DNA from: Dehalococcoidia bacterium
Lineage (GTDB): Bacteria > Chloroflexota > Dehalococcoidia > JAENJB01
NCBI GenBank assembly: GCA_016844565.1
Contig: JAENJB010000206.1
Coordinates: 1-5,397 of the forward strand
DNA: 5,397 bases
Direction of reading: 5' to 3'
The notes beneath the pieces were generated by a model. It was not told the DNA's origin, made no database searches, and saw nothing but the letters and a program-made list of their open reading frames with translations. Positions 1 to 5,100 of this stretch are shown in pieces. The translations under genes were made by a program, and so were the position numbers. Within the stretch, counting starts at the first letter, position 1, and each line of letters starts with the position of its first letter.

Positions 1-1346
1 CTCTCGGGCGTGAACCATTGGGTGTACCCCAGGAAGAACCAGAAGACGAAGACGGCCAGGGCCAGGGCGTGGACGCCCAGGATGAAGTGGCCCGCCACCT
101 TGTCGGCAAGCTGCTGGATGGGGGCTTTGGTGGTCTGGGCCTCCTCCACCAGCTTGATAATCTGGGCGAGCATGGTCTCCCTGCCCACCCGGGTAGCCCG
201 GAACTTGAAGGCGCCGGTCTTGTTGAGGGTGCCGCCGATGACCTCGTCGCCGGCCTTCTTCTCCACAGGGATGCTCTCACCGGTGACCATGGACTGGTCC
301 ACGGCGGAGTAGCCCTCCAATACCATTCCATCCACCGGTATGGCCTCTCCAGGTCTTATCAGCACCAGGTCATCTACTTGCACCTCCTCCGCCGGGATGT
401 CCAACTCCTGGCCCTGCCTCAAGACCCGGGCCCGCCGGGGCTGCAGCTTCATCAGGCGGCGGATGGCTTCCGAGGTGCGCCCGCGGGTGATGGCCTCCAG
501 GTAGCGTCCCAGTATAATGAAGGCGGTGAGCAAAGCAGCCGCCTCATAGAAGGTGGCCTCCCGCCCGCCGAAGCCGGCTTCCGGAAAGAAGGTGTTGATG
601 ACCGCGATCAGATAGGCGGCGCCGATTCCGGTGGCGTAAAGCAGGTTCATATCGGTCAGGCCGCGCTTGAGGCCGTTCCAGCTATTGATGAAGAACTGCC
701 GGCCCGGGCCGAAGACGATGGGCGTGGTCAGCAGGAAAAGGAAGCGCTTGTCGTTCATCCAGGCAGGAACGATACTCGGGAAAAACCAGTAGGGCTGGAA
801 GGTGCCGACCATGATGATAAAGCCTATCGGCCAGGCGAGCAGCATGTTCCATTTCTGCCGCCGGATCTCCCGCTGGCGGGCCTCCCGCTCCCGGTCCACG
901 GCCGCCTGCCCCTCGGACCTTTCCTCGGCCTCATAACCCAGCTCGCGAATGGTCTTCTTTATCTCGTTGAGAGAGGTCAGGGAAGAATCATACTCCACCC
1001 TGGCGCTGCCCGCCGCCAGATTGACCACCACTTTGGCCACGCCGGGAAGGTCGCCAACCCCGTGCTCGATCTTCTCCACACAGGCGGCGCAGGTCATGCC
1101 CGTTATCTGAAGCTGCGCCGAATCCAGCACCACCTCATAGCCGATCTCCCCCAACACCTTCTTCATCTCCGACAGAGACGCCTGGGCCGGGTCGTACTCC
1201 ACCGCCGCCTTTGAGGTGGCCAGGTTCACCGTGGCCTGGCTTACTCCGCGAACGCCTTTCAGAGCCTCCTCCACATGGACCACGCAGGAGGCGCACGTCA
1301 TCCCTCCGACAGTAAGGTTCGCCTTCTTACGCTCTCCCCTGGACAC
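1..1346 (-). CDS. copA: Copper-translocating P1B-type ATPase CopA, N-terminal part (cut by window edge)
   Basis: An inner-membrane ATPase that pumps Cu(I) out of the cytoplasm using ATP. I translated the minus strand: 448 codons are uninterrupted from a GTG at 1346 to the window edge. Two heavy-metal-associated domains come first, with metal-binding MTCASC (residues 16-21) and MTCAAC (84-89). A charged linker (about 140-165) and membrane segments follow (about 166-190, 200-220, 233-252, 264-285), then the actuator domain with the TGES dephosphorylation loop at 355-358, and another membrane segment starts near 421. The CPC metal-transport motif and the DKTG phosphorylation site would lie beyond position 1 and cannot be checked. 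GTG is chosen because GGAGG lies 7 nt upstream and the frame is closed by TAG a short way further up. The gene sits 4 nt after the ancestral csoR stop, so it belonged to one operon with it. Cu(I) specificity is inferred from the double CxxC domains and the csoR neighbour; Ag(I) transport is also possible. Confidence 0.95.
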   Translation of the reverse strand, partial: MSRGERKKANLTVGGMTCASCVVHVEEALKGVRGVSQATVNLATSKAAVEYDPAQASLSEMKKVLGEIGYEVVLDSAQLQITGMTCAACVEKIEHGVGDLPGVAKVVVNLAAGSARVEYDSSLTSLNEIKKTIRELGYEAEERSEGQAAVDREREARQREIRRQKWNMLLAWPIGFIIMVGTFQPYWFFPSIVPAWMNDKRFLFLLTTPIVFGPGRQFFINSWNGLKRGLTDMNLLYATGIGAAYLIAVINTFFPEAGFGGREATFYEAAALLTAFIILGRYLEAITRGRTSEAIRRLMKLQPRRARVLRQGQELDIPAEEVQVDDLVLIRPGEAIPVDGMVLEGYSAVDQSMVTGESIPVEKKAGDEVIGGTLNKTGAFKFRATRVGRETMLAQIIKLVEEAQTTKAPIQQLADKVAGHFILGVHALALAVFVFWFFLGYTQWFTPE

Positions 1347-1350
1347 CCTT

Positions 1351-1604
1351 CTACCTCCAGGCCTTGCGGATGACTACCATCAGCTCTTTCACCTCATCCT
1401 CGCTCTTCCCCTCCCGATGAAAAAGGCTACTTCATTGGCTGCCGAGGTCAGCGCGGTGAGCTGCTGTAGAACATCAACGCAGTACCTCCCCTCCTCAATC
1501 ATCCTCTGGATACCCTTCGCCTGCCCTTCTATCTTCTTCAAGCGGGCCACGAGCGGTTCCTTGCTACTGACATACCGGTAGCGTTCGCCTCTGCTTTGCG
1601 CCAT
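1351..1604 (-). pseudogene. csoR: CsoR/DUF156 copper-sensing repressor, frameshifted and internally deleted
   Basis: CsoR proteins are small all-helical tetramers that repress copper-efflux operons and release DNA on binding Cu(I) through a Cys and a downstream His-x3-Cys. From the ATG at 1604 (SD GGGAGGGGGAG just upstream) the frame reads a typical DUF156 N-terminus: RLKKIEGQAKGIQRMIEEG, the first copper ligand C42 in RYCVDVLQQL, then LTSAANEVAFFI. It then leaves the family, adding GRGRARMR and stopping at 1391-1389 after 71 residues. In the -1 frame the expected C-terminus follows at once (HREGKSEDEVKELMVVIRK, stop TAG at 1353-1351). Set against intact family members of about 90-100 residues as I recall them, roughly 12 codons plus a frame are missing at about 1420-1428. 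These are the codons for the conserved LEDHxxxCV stretch holding the second and third copper ligands. Copper sensing should be lost. A 71-residue fragment could still be made. A sequencing error cannot explain the missing codons by itself. Confidence 0.85.
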
Positions 1605-1646
1605 ACTCCCCCTCCCTGGCTAATATCCTTCTATTGCAACAATACT

Positions 1647-1667
1647 AGATACTACCATAGAGTATCT
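1647..1667. promoter_or_regulatory. Inverted repeat over the csoR promoter, probable CsoR-type operator
   Basis: A perfect palindrome AGATACT-N7-AGTATCT (arms 1647-1653 and 1661-1667) lies across the spacer and -10 of the csoR promoter. Known CsoR operators often take the form ATAC-(C-rich)-(G-rich)-GTAT. On the minus strand the core here reads GATACTCTATGGTAGTATC, which keeps the outer ATAC/GTAT but has fewer C and G in the middle. Its position over the promoter fits repression. The assignment as CsoR-binding is inference from position and resemblance. A second small inverted repeat, TATTG-N3-CAATA, lies beside it at 1632-1644. Confidence 0.45.
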
Positions 1668-1677
1668 TTAGCGTCAA
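1649..1677 (-). promoter_or_regulatory. Promoter of csoR-copA
   Basis: On the minus strand, TTGACG (1677-1672) and TAGTAT (1654-1649) are separated by exactly 17 nt. That is a good -35 (5/6) with a mediocre -10 (4/6). Transcription would begin near 1642, about 37 nt ahead of the csoR ATG. The spacer and -10 are covered by an inverted repeat resembling a CsoR operator, listed separately. Confidence 0.5.
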
Positions 1678-1692
1678 CCCCGGTCCATGAAC

Positions 1693-1808
1693 TGTCATTC
1701 TGAGCCCGAGCAAAGCATCGGGCTAATAATCCACCCCGGGTATTGCGGGTGGGGGGAGCGGAGCGGATGCTTCGGCCTCCGCTTGCGGCGGATGGCCTCA
1801 TCATGACA
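1693..1808. repeat. Putative palindromic intergenic repeat (MITE-like)
   Basis: The segment starts TGTCATTCTGAG and ends at ATGACA (1803-1808), giving 6-bp terminal inverted repeats TGTCAT/ATGACA around about 116 bp of hairpin-forming sequence. A related 13-mer, CTGTCATTGCGAG, begins another intergenic stretch at 3815 (11 of 13 positions match CTGTCATTCTGAG at 1692-1704). From memory, TGTCATTCTGAG/TGTCATTGCGAG openings are frequent in dispersed intergenic repeats of many bacterial genomes. The exact borders and the idea of a mobile unit are inference. Confidence 0.35.
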
Positions 1809-1822
1809 TTTCGGTCAGAGTC

Positions 1823-3097
1823 TCACCCCTCCTTGGGTCGCTTCTCCCGGATGAAGAGGCAAGCCAGAGAGGCCATGAAAAGAAAGATGGCCGAGGGCAC
1901 GAAAGCCCAGTAGTAGCTGCCGCGCTCGTGGGCGATAAGACCGGCCAGGTAGATGGAAACGCCGCCGCCGAGTTGATGGCCCATGGAGACTATGCCGAGG
2001 ACGGTCCCGATGCTGGCCACGCCATAGATGTCAGCCACCAGCCCCGTCGTCAGAGGAGCCGTGCCCAGGGTGCCCACGCCGATCAAGATAGCAGCCAAAT
2101 AGAGGGTGAGTTCGCTGCCGGACGACAGGAGCATGATGATTCCGAGCCCTCTCAGCGCGTAAAGTATCGCCAGAGGCACCTTCCTGCCCACGTAGTCGGA
2201 GATGAAGCCGCTCACCCAGATGCCGATGACGTTGGCCCCCCACATGACGCCGGCGGCCTGGGCAGCCGTCATAGGAGGATACCCCTGATGTATCGCGGAC
2301 GGAACGAAATGGACCGACATCAGATGCGAGGTCAGGCCGCAGATGGTAAAACTTCCCGCCAGCAGCCAGAAGGGAGAGGTGCGCGCCGCGGCCCTCAGCC
2401 CGACACCCTTCGGCCTTACCAAGTGGCCCGGCTGACCAGCCCCACCAGGAAGCACCATCGGCGAGACCGCTATTTTCCCCCCATCGGGCAGCAGCCCTTT
2501 TTCATAGGGAGTATCCCGGACCAGCCTCCAGACCAGCGGCACACCCACGCCCAGGACCAGGAAACTCAAAATGGCCACCGCCCAGCGCCATCCCTGGTAG
2601 ATAATGAAACCCATTGACACGGGGATGAGCAGGAACTGGCCGATGGCCATGCCCGAGTGGGCCATGCTCAGGGCCAGCCCCCTCCTCTTTGAAAACCAGC
2701 TCGAAATCAGAGCGGCGAAACTCAGATTGCTTGAAGCGCCCCACGAAATACCCATGGCCACACCGTACAAGAGATAGAGCTGCCACAGGCTGCTGATGAG
2801 AGACAGCAACAGGGAGGATAGGCCGTAGACTATGAGCCCACCCAGGATAACCTTCTTGGGCCCAAGGCGGTTGATGAGCCAGCCAACGAGAGGTTGGGAG
2901 AGGCCGAGAAGAAAGATACTCAGCGAGGCGGCCAGAGAGATTTGCTCCAGGTTCCAGCCGAAGTCCTTGCTCAGCGGCTCGATCAGGTTCCCGAAGGCGC
3001 CCCGCGGCCCGGCGGCCACGAAGAGGGACATGAAGGCCACGAAGGCAATGACCCAGCCGTAGAACAGTCGGCTCCGCAGGTTTCTGATGCTATTCAA
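1823..3097 (-). CDS. Major facilitator superfamily transporter (OFA/MCT-like, YcxA-type), 424 aa
   Basis: A 12-helix secondary transporter of the inner membrane. Its length, two six-helix halves and motif-A loops fit the superfamily: GWLINRLGPKK at 72-82 between helices 2 and 3, and GFISDYVGRK at 297-306 in the second half. The central cytoplasmic loop (about 192-240) begins RDTPYEKGLLPDG, like the RDxPExxGLLPDG stretch of oxalate/formate- and monocarboxylate-type MFS proteins, and is followed by FWLLAGSFTICGLTSHLMSVHFVP. The substrate cannot be read from sequence; a small organic anion is the family-based guess. The start is TTG at 3097: an in-frame TAG sits immediately before it, AAGGTG lies 7 nt upstream, and the next in-frame Met (residue 23) would cut into helix 1. 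A promoter lies at 3129-3157. The gene is transcribed toward csoR-copA but is separated by 218 nt, so a functional link to copper is unproven. Confidence 0.93.
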   Translation of the reverse strand: MNSIRNLRSRLFYGWVIAFVAFMSLFVAAGPRGAFGNLIEPLSKDFGWNLEQISLAASLSIFLLGLSQPLVGWLINRLGPKKVILGGLIVYGLSSLLLSLISSLWQLYLLYGVAMGISWGASSNLSFAALISSWFSKRRGLALSMAHSGMAIGQFLLIPVSMGFIIYQGWRWAVAILSFLVLGVGVPLVWRLVRDTPYEKGLLPDGGKIAVSPMVLPGGAGQPGHLVRPKGVGLRAAARTSPFWLLAGSFTICGLTSHLMSVHFVPSAIHQGYPPMTAAQAAGVMWGANVIGIWVSGFISDYVGRKVPLAILYALRGLGIIMLLSSGSELTLYLAAILIGVGTLGTAPLTTGLVADIYGVASIGTVLGIVSMGHQLGGGVSIYLAGLIAHERGSYYWAFVPSAIFLFMASLACLFIREKRPKEG

Positions 3098-3128
3098 CTA
3101 CACTCACCTTAGCTTCGCCAAAAGGGCC

Positions 3129-3157
3129 ATTATGGGCCGCATAGCTGAAAACGTCAA
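3129..3157 (-). promoter_or_regulatory. Sigma-70-type promoter of the MFS gene
   Basis: On the minus strand TTGACG (3157-3152) and CATAAT (3134-3129) match the consensus at 5/6 each, with an ideal 17-nt spacer. The predicted start is near 3122, leaving a leader of about 25 nt that includes the AAGGTG ribosome site and the TTG start. It points away from the toxin-antitoxin operon, so the 180-nt region 3098-3277 serves two divergent units. Confidence 0.6.
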
Positions 3158-3239
3158 GCACCCGGTCGTCTTGCCGCTGCGAGGTACGCAGTGCCGAAGC
3201 AATCCATCTGCCCTCTGCCATTCCGGCCATTGATAAACA

Positions 3240-3267
3240 TTAACCCCTATGTTAACCTATATGTTAA
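3240..3267. promoter_or_regulatory. Two interlocking palindromes upstream of the antitoxin, probable autoregulatory operator
   Basis: TTAAC-N6-GTTAA occurs twice in a row (3240-3255 and 3252-3267), sharing the central GTTAAC, with centres 12 bp apart. The second copy ends at the Shine-Dalgarno GGAGG (3268-3272). Phd/YefM antitoxins typically repress their own operon by binding adjacent palindromes near the start, and the toxin modulates this. The protein match to this site is inferred. A possible promoter, TTGATA (3230-3235) with TAACCT (3253-3258) at 17 nt, would lie inside the repeats but has a weak -10. Confidence 0.55.
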
Positions 3268-3277
3268 GGAGGCAGAC

Positions 3278-3565
3278 GTGAGCAAGATAAAGTCAATCGG
3301 GATGGCCGAGGCCAGGCCAAAGCTTACCCAGCTTGTTGAAGAAGTATCTGGTGGCGGAGAGCCATACCTGATAGTCTCTGGCAGCCGGGTGAAAGCGGTC
3401 CTCATTGGCATTGACCGGTATAACGACATGATGGGGCGTCTGGAGGACCTGTCCGATTCCGCCGAGCTGCTTCAGGCTGAGCTGGACGGGGAGGCAACCA
3501 TGCCTTTCGCGCAGCATCTGAGAAAGCCAAAGAAGTCGAAAAACAGTGTATCGACTGGAAGTTAG
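3278..3565 (+). CDS. Phd/YefM-family antitoxin, 95 aa
   Basis: The DNA-binding, toxin-neutralising half of a type II toxin-antitoxin pair. Residues 1-55 show the Phd/YefM fold pattern: SIGMAEARPKLTQLVEEV (start of the dimer/DNA-binding domain), then PYLIVSGSRVKAVLIGIDRYNDM, the usual strand-turn-strand ending in a D-x-Y/W-like segment. The tail (about 56-95) is charged, as expected for the toxin-wrapping part: DLSDSAELLQAELDGE followed by a lysine-rich end. The start is GTG at 3278, 5 nt after GGAGG. An ATG at 3191 in the same frame would add 29 residues of non-family sequence translated from the operator region, so I reject it. The last 20 nt overlap the toxin gene, which suggests coupled translation. 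In this family the operon usually represses itself, matching the palindromes just upstream. Confidence 0.88.
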   Translation: MSKIKSIGMAEARPKLTQLVEEVSGGGEPYLIVSGSRVKAVLIGIDRYNDMMGRLEDLSDSAELLQAELDGEATMPFAQHLRKPKKSKNSVSTGS

Positions 3566-3800
3566 CCACACAGCCCATCGGCAGATCCACAAGCTCCCTC
3601 CACTAACCCAGGAAAGGATCAGCAAGGTCATTGCCCGTTTAGCCGAAGCTCCCCGACCGCCCGGCGTGAGGAAACTGACCGCAAGAGAGGGCTATAGAGT
3701 TCAGGTGGGGGACTACCGGGTCCTTTATCGAGTTGATGCCGGAGCCAGGGTAGTCGTCATCTATCGGGTAATGGCGAGGGGGAATGTTTACCGGTCCTAG
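3546..3800 (+). CDS. relE: RelE/ParE-superfamily toxin, RelE-like mRNA interferase, 84 aa
   Basis: RelE toxins enter the ribosomal A site and cut mRNA, stopping translation until the antitoxin returns. The whole 84-residue protein fits the family: an N-terminal strand (YRLEVSHTAHRQIHKLP), two helices (about 19-34), the APRPPGVRKL turn (35-44), then GYRVQVGDYRVLYRVD (49-64), VVVIYRV (69-75) and the terminal NVYR. Basic and aromatic residues placed like the RelE active-site set are present (R51, R58, R78, Y82). The usual His near the end (RVGHR-type motif) is Met-Ala here, so cleavage strength could differ. The start is GTG at 3546, inside the antitoxin gene and with no strong ribosome site of its own, so it is probably translated by coupling. 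The length is normal and I see no damage. It could also be annotated simply as a type II RelE/ParE toxin. Confidence 0.9.
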   Translation: MYRLEVSHTAHRQIHKLPPLTQERISKVIARLAEAPRPPGVRKLTAREGYRVQVGDYRVLYRVDAGARVVVIYRVMARGNVYRS

Positions 3801-3847
3801 ATGTCATCCACCCTCTGTCATTGCGAGTCCCGGGAGAGGCCCTCCAG

Positions 3848-3856
3848 TGCTATAAT
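3848..3856 (+). promoter_or_regulatory. Extended -10 promoter ahead of the mini-gene
   Basis: TG-C-TATAAT (3848-3856) is a perfect extended -10 element. There is no recognisable -35 at 17-18 nt, which extended -10 promoters tolerate. Transcription would begin near 3863. The leader to the ATG at 3905 contains a GTCCGGAC palindrome (3868-3875) and GGAGG. Confidence 0.5.
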
Positions 3857-3904
3857 AAGCGCGATTGGTCCGGACGGCCCTGACGGGATAAAGAGGAGGT
3901 AGAC

Positions 3905-3988
3905 ATGGCAGAGAAAGCGACTGCGGTAACACCTGAACGATTCGGCTCCGGCTTCACCTACAAGGACTACGCAGCTCTTGCCGATTGA
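3905..3988 (+). CDS. 27-codon mini-gene, probably the N-terminal stump of a longer gene
   Basis: ATG at 3905 follows GGAGG by 5 nt and an extended -10 promoter by about 50 nt, so the expression signals are strong. The peptide begins MAEKATAVTPERFGSGF and continues TYKDYAALAD, ending in TGA at 3986. The VTPERFxxGxTYxxY pattern resembles, from memory, the start of thioredoxin-like proteins of about 180 aa seen in Chloroflexota and other environmental bacteria. In those the frame continues with a Lys/Asn-rich helix that is absent here. I see no continuation of such a protein in the next 115 nt in any frame. The best reading is therefore a truncated gene whose 5' end and promoter survive. An intact small peptide gene is the alternative. 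No function can be assigned. Confidence 0.45.
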   Translation: MAEKATAVTPERFGSGFTYKDYAALAD

Positions 3989-4031
3989 CAGCAGAGATTA
4001 CGTCTGCCGCAGTTCTCGCTCTTGAGCCGTG

Positions 4032-4073
4032 GGTTAGCTTCTGTCAGACTGCCGTAGACGACACTGCCTAACC
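4032..4073. other. Interrupted hairpin between convergent genes
   Basis: GGTTAG (4032-4037) pairs with CTAACC (4068-4073). Inside it, after a symmetrical 4x4 internal loop (cttc/ctgc), TGTC (4042-4045) pairs with GACA (4060-4063) around a 14-nt loop. It lies 31 nt past the mrr stop and 43 nt past the mini-gene stop, where a bidirectional transcription barrier would make sense. There is no T-tract on either side, so I do not call it a terminator. It could also be a scar of a rearrangement. Confidence 0.4.
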
Positions 4074-4104
4074 GTTGGGGCAACGTAAACGGGCCATCTT
4101 TCAA

Positions 4105-5010
4105 TTACTCAGTGAAATAGTCAGAGTCAATTCTCTTAATTTCGTAAGTAGCCGAAGAGCTGACGCCAATATTGTGGTCAATCATGAACTGCACCAGAGC
4201 TTCTCCATCAATCAATACAATTTTGCTGTCTATGCGTGAAGTGAAATCGAGTGCCTCCCTTGAAAACTGTGAAGTAGTTATGAATATCCCTTTTCTAGCT
4301 CGTTGTCCTTGAAGGGCTCCGGCGAATTTCTGAATTTCTGGCCGACCAACGATACCTTCCCATTTCTTGGCTTGCACATAGATTACATCTAGTCCCAACC
4401 GATCCTCGTTGATGATTCCATCAACCCCCTCGTCGCCAGTTCTGCCAATTGCCCGTGCGGCATCCTTTCGACTTCCACCGTATCCCATTGCGACAAGAAG
4501 ATCTATCACGATGTTCTCAAATCGAGTCGGAGAACTCCCCTTAAGTTGTTGAAGTAGGTCATCGGCAACTCCATCTCTGATGCGCTGATATGCATTGGCG
4601 AGTGCTTCTTCGGGTGTAGTTGACAATTCTTCTTGAGGCTGCCTATCTTCGATGGATCGTTCTCGTTTAATTGCTCGAAACTCACTGAACTCCTTGAATT
4701 GCTCCAGAAACTTAACGTCAATTCTTGCTGGTGTTCTATTTACTAATTCTAATCCTCTGTCAGTAATACAGAAAGATCCACGGCGAGTTGATTCAAGTAG
4801 CCCCGCCTTCTTCATGTACGTCCGTGCCCATCCAACTCGATTATCGAATTTGGCCTGTCGGCCGCTCGGCAATAATTCGCGCTGTTCCTCTGGAGTAAGC
4901 TTAAATTGATCCGCCAGAGAATCGATGACTTGTCGAAGCGAGTGCTCCTGTTTGTCTTCCAGAAGTTTAAGCAAAGGCAACATTATTGTTTGATAATCTG
5001 GAATAGCCAT
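4105..5010 (-). CDS. mrr: Mrr-family restriction endonuclease (type IV-like), 301 aa
   Basis: Mrr enzymes cut DNA carrying foreign methylation and act as cytoplasmic defence nucleases without a partner methylase. Residues 1-95 form the winged-helix Mrr N-terminal domain: it opens MAIPDYQTIMLPLLKLLEDK, continues with LLPSGRQ and WARTYMKKAGLLE, and ends in a GSFCITDRGLELV wing. A charged linker follows (about 100-155). The catalytic Mrr_cat domain (about 160-275) has the PD-(D/E)xK residues in the family's D...QxK form: E165 in RFENIVIDLLVAMGY, D197 in GDEGVDGII and Q213-A-K215 in YVQAKKW. GIFITTSQFSREA and IVLIDGEALVQFM then follow, as is usual. The length matches complete Mrr proteins and all catalytic residues are present, so it is probably active. 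The ATG at 5010 matches the family N-terminus; GGAGG lies 12 nt upstream, rather far. The gene is visibly AT-richer than its neighbours, which suggests acquisition. No methylase or other restriction subunit is in the window. Confidence 0.93.
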   Translation of the reverse strand: MAIPDYQTIMLPLLKLLEDKQEHSLRQVIDSLADQFKLTPEEQRELLPSGRQAKFDNRVGWARTYMKKAGLLESTRRGSFCITDRGLELVNRTPARIDVKFLEQFKEFSEFRAIKRERSIEDRQPQEELSTTPEEALANAYQRIRDGVADDLLQQLKGSSPTRFENIVIDLLVAMGYGGSRKDAARAIGRTGDEGVDGIINEDRLGLDVIYVQAKKWEGIVGRPEIQKFAGALQGQRARKGIFITTSQFSREALDFTSRIDSKIVLIDGEALVQFMIDHNIGVSSSATYEIKRIDSDYFTE

Positions 5011-5046
5011 TTATCTAACTTGCCTCCTCAGTCTTGAGTAATCACT

Positions 5047-5052
5047 ATTCTA
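5047..5052 (-). promoter_or_regulatory. Possible -10 element of mrr
   Basis: TAGAAT on the minus strand (5052-5047) matches the -10 consensus at 5/6 and would start transcription about 30 nt before the mrr ATG. I find no convincing -35 at 16-18 nt. The IS21-type element begins only about 46 nt further upstream, so part of the original control region may have been displaced. Confidence 0.25.
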
Positions 5053-5100
5053 TGCCAATAGGTGGTGGCTTGATTGTAAATTCCATATTTTACCGACTGT

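Larger units (their letters stand above)
1605..1822. other. Hairpin-rich non-coding stretch between the MFS gene and csoR
   Basis: I see no gene in these 218 nt. They hold the csoR promoter and operator (1647-1677) and, between 1693 and 1808, a run of potential hairpins. One is a perfect 7-bp stem AGCCCGA/TCGGGCT (1703-1709 with 1718-1724, loop 8). Another is CCACCC/GGGTGG (1731-1736 with 1747-1752). A third is a long GC-rich stem GGCC-TCCGC / GCGGA-GGCC (1774-1782 with 1788-1797, loop 5, one bulged T). The last begins 26 nt after the MFS stop codon and could help end that transcript, but no T-tract follows on the minus strand, so a standard intrinsic terminator is not supported. Confidence 0.6.
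3801..4104. other. Intergenic stretch between the toxin gene and mrr
   Basis: This stretch contains a repeat-like opening (CTGTCATTGCGAG, 3815-3827), the extended -10 promoter (3848-3856), the 27-codon mini-gene (3905-3988) and a hairpin (4032-4073). Apart from these I see no RNA gene or recognisable coding segment. The mini-gene and mrr converge here. Confidence 0.5.

Noticed and set aside
18..1214. A long open frame on the + strand (398 codons)
   Set aside because: It is the antisense of the copA coding region. Its translation has no domain pattern, whereas the minus strand gives a continuous CopA with two CxxC domains and TGES.
1415..1428. Programmed -1 ribosomal frameshift joining the two csoR frames (C-TTT-TTC run)
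   Set aside because: Slippage would join the frames but would still lack the dozen residues carrying the His-x3-Cys ligands, and the slippery heptamer is imperfect. A deletion explains both facts.
1216..1581. Open frame of 121 codons on the + strand
   Set aside because: It overlaps csoR and the copA start antisense; no family resemblance.
1928..2617. Open frame of 229 codons on the + strand
   Set aside because: It lies antisense to the MFS transporter, has low-complexity composition typical of GC-rich shadow frames and no ribosome site.
3191..3277. Upstream ATG start giving a 124-residue antitoxin
   Set aside because: The extra 29 residues are translated operator DNA with no family match; GTG at 3278 has an ideal GGAGG.
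4029..4080. Integron attC-like site (GTTAG...CCTAAC arms)
   Set aside because: The second pair of core sites and the expected simple-site spacing are missing, and there is no integrase or cassette structure.
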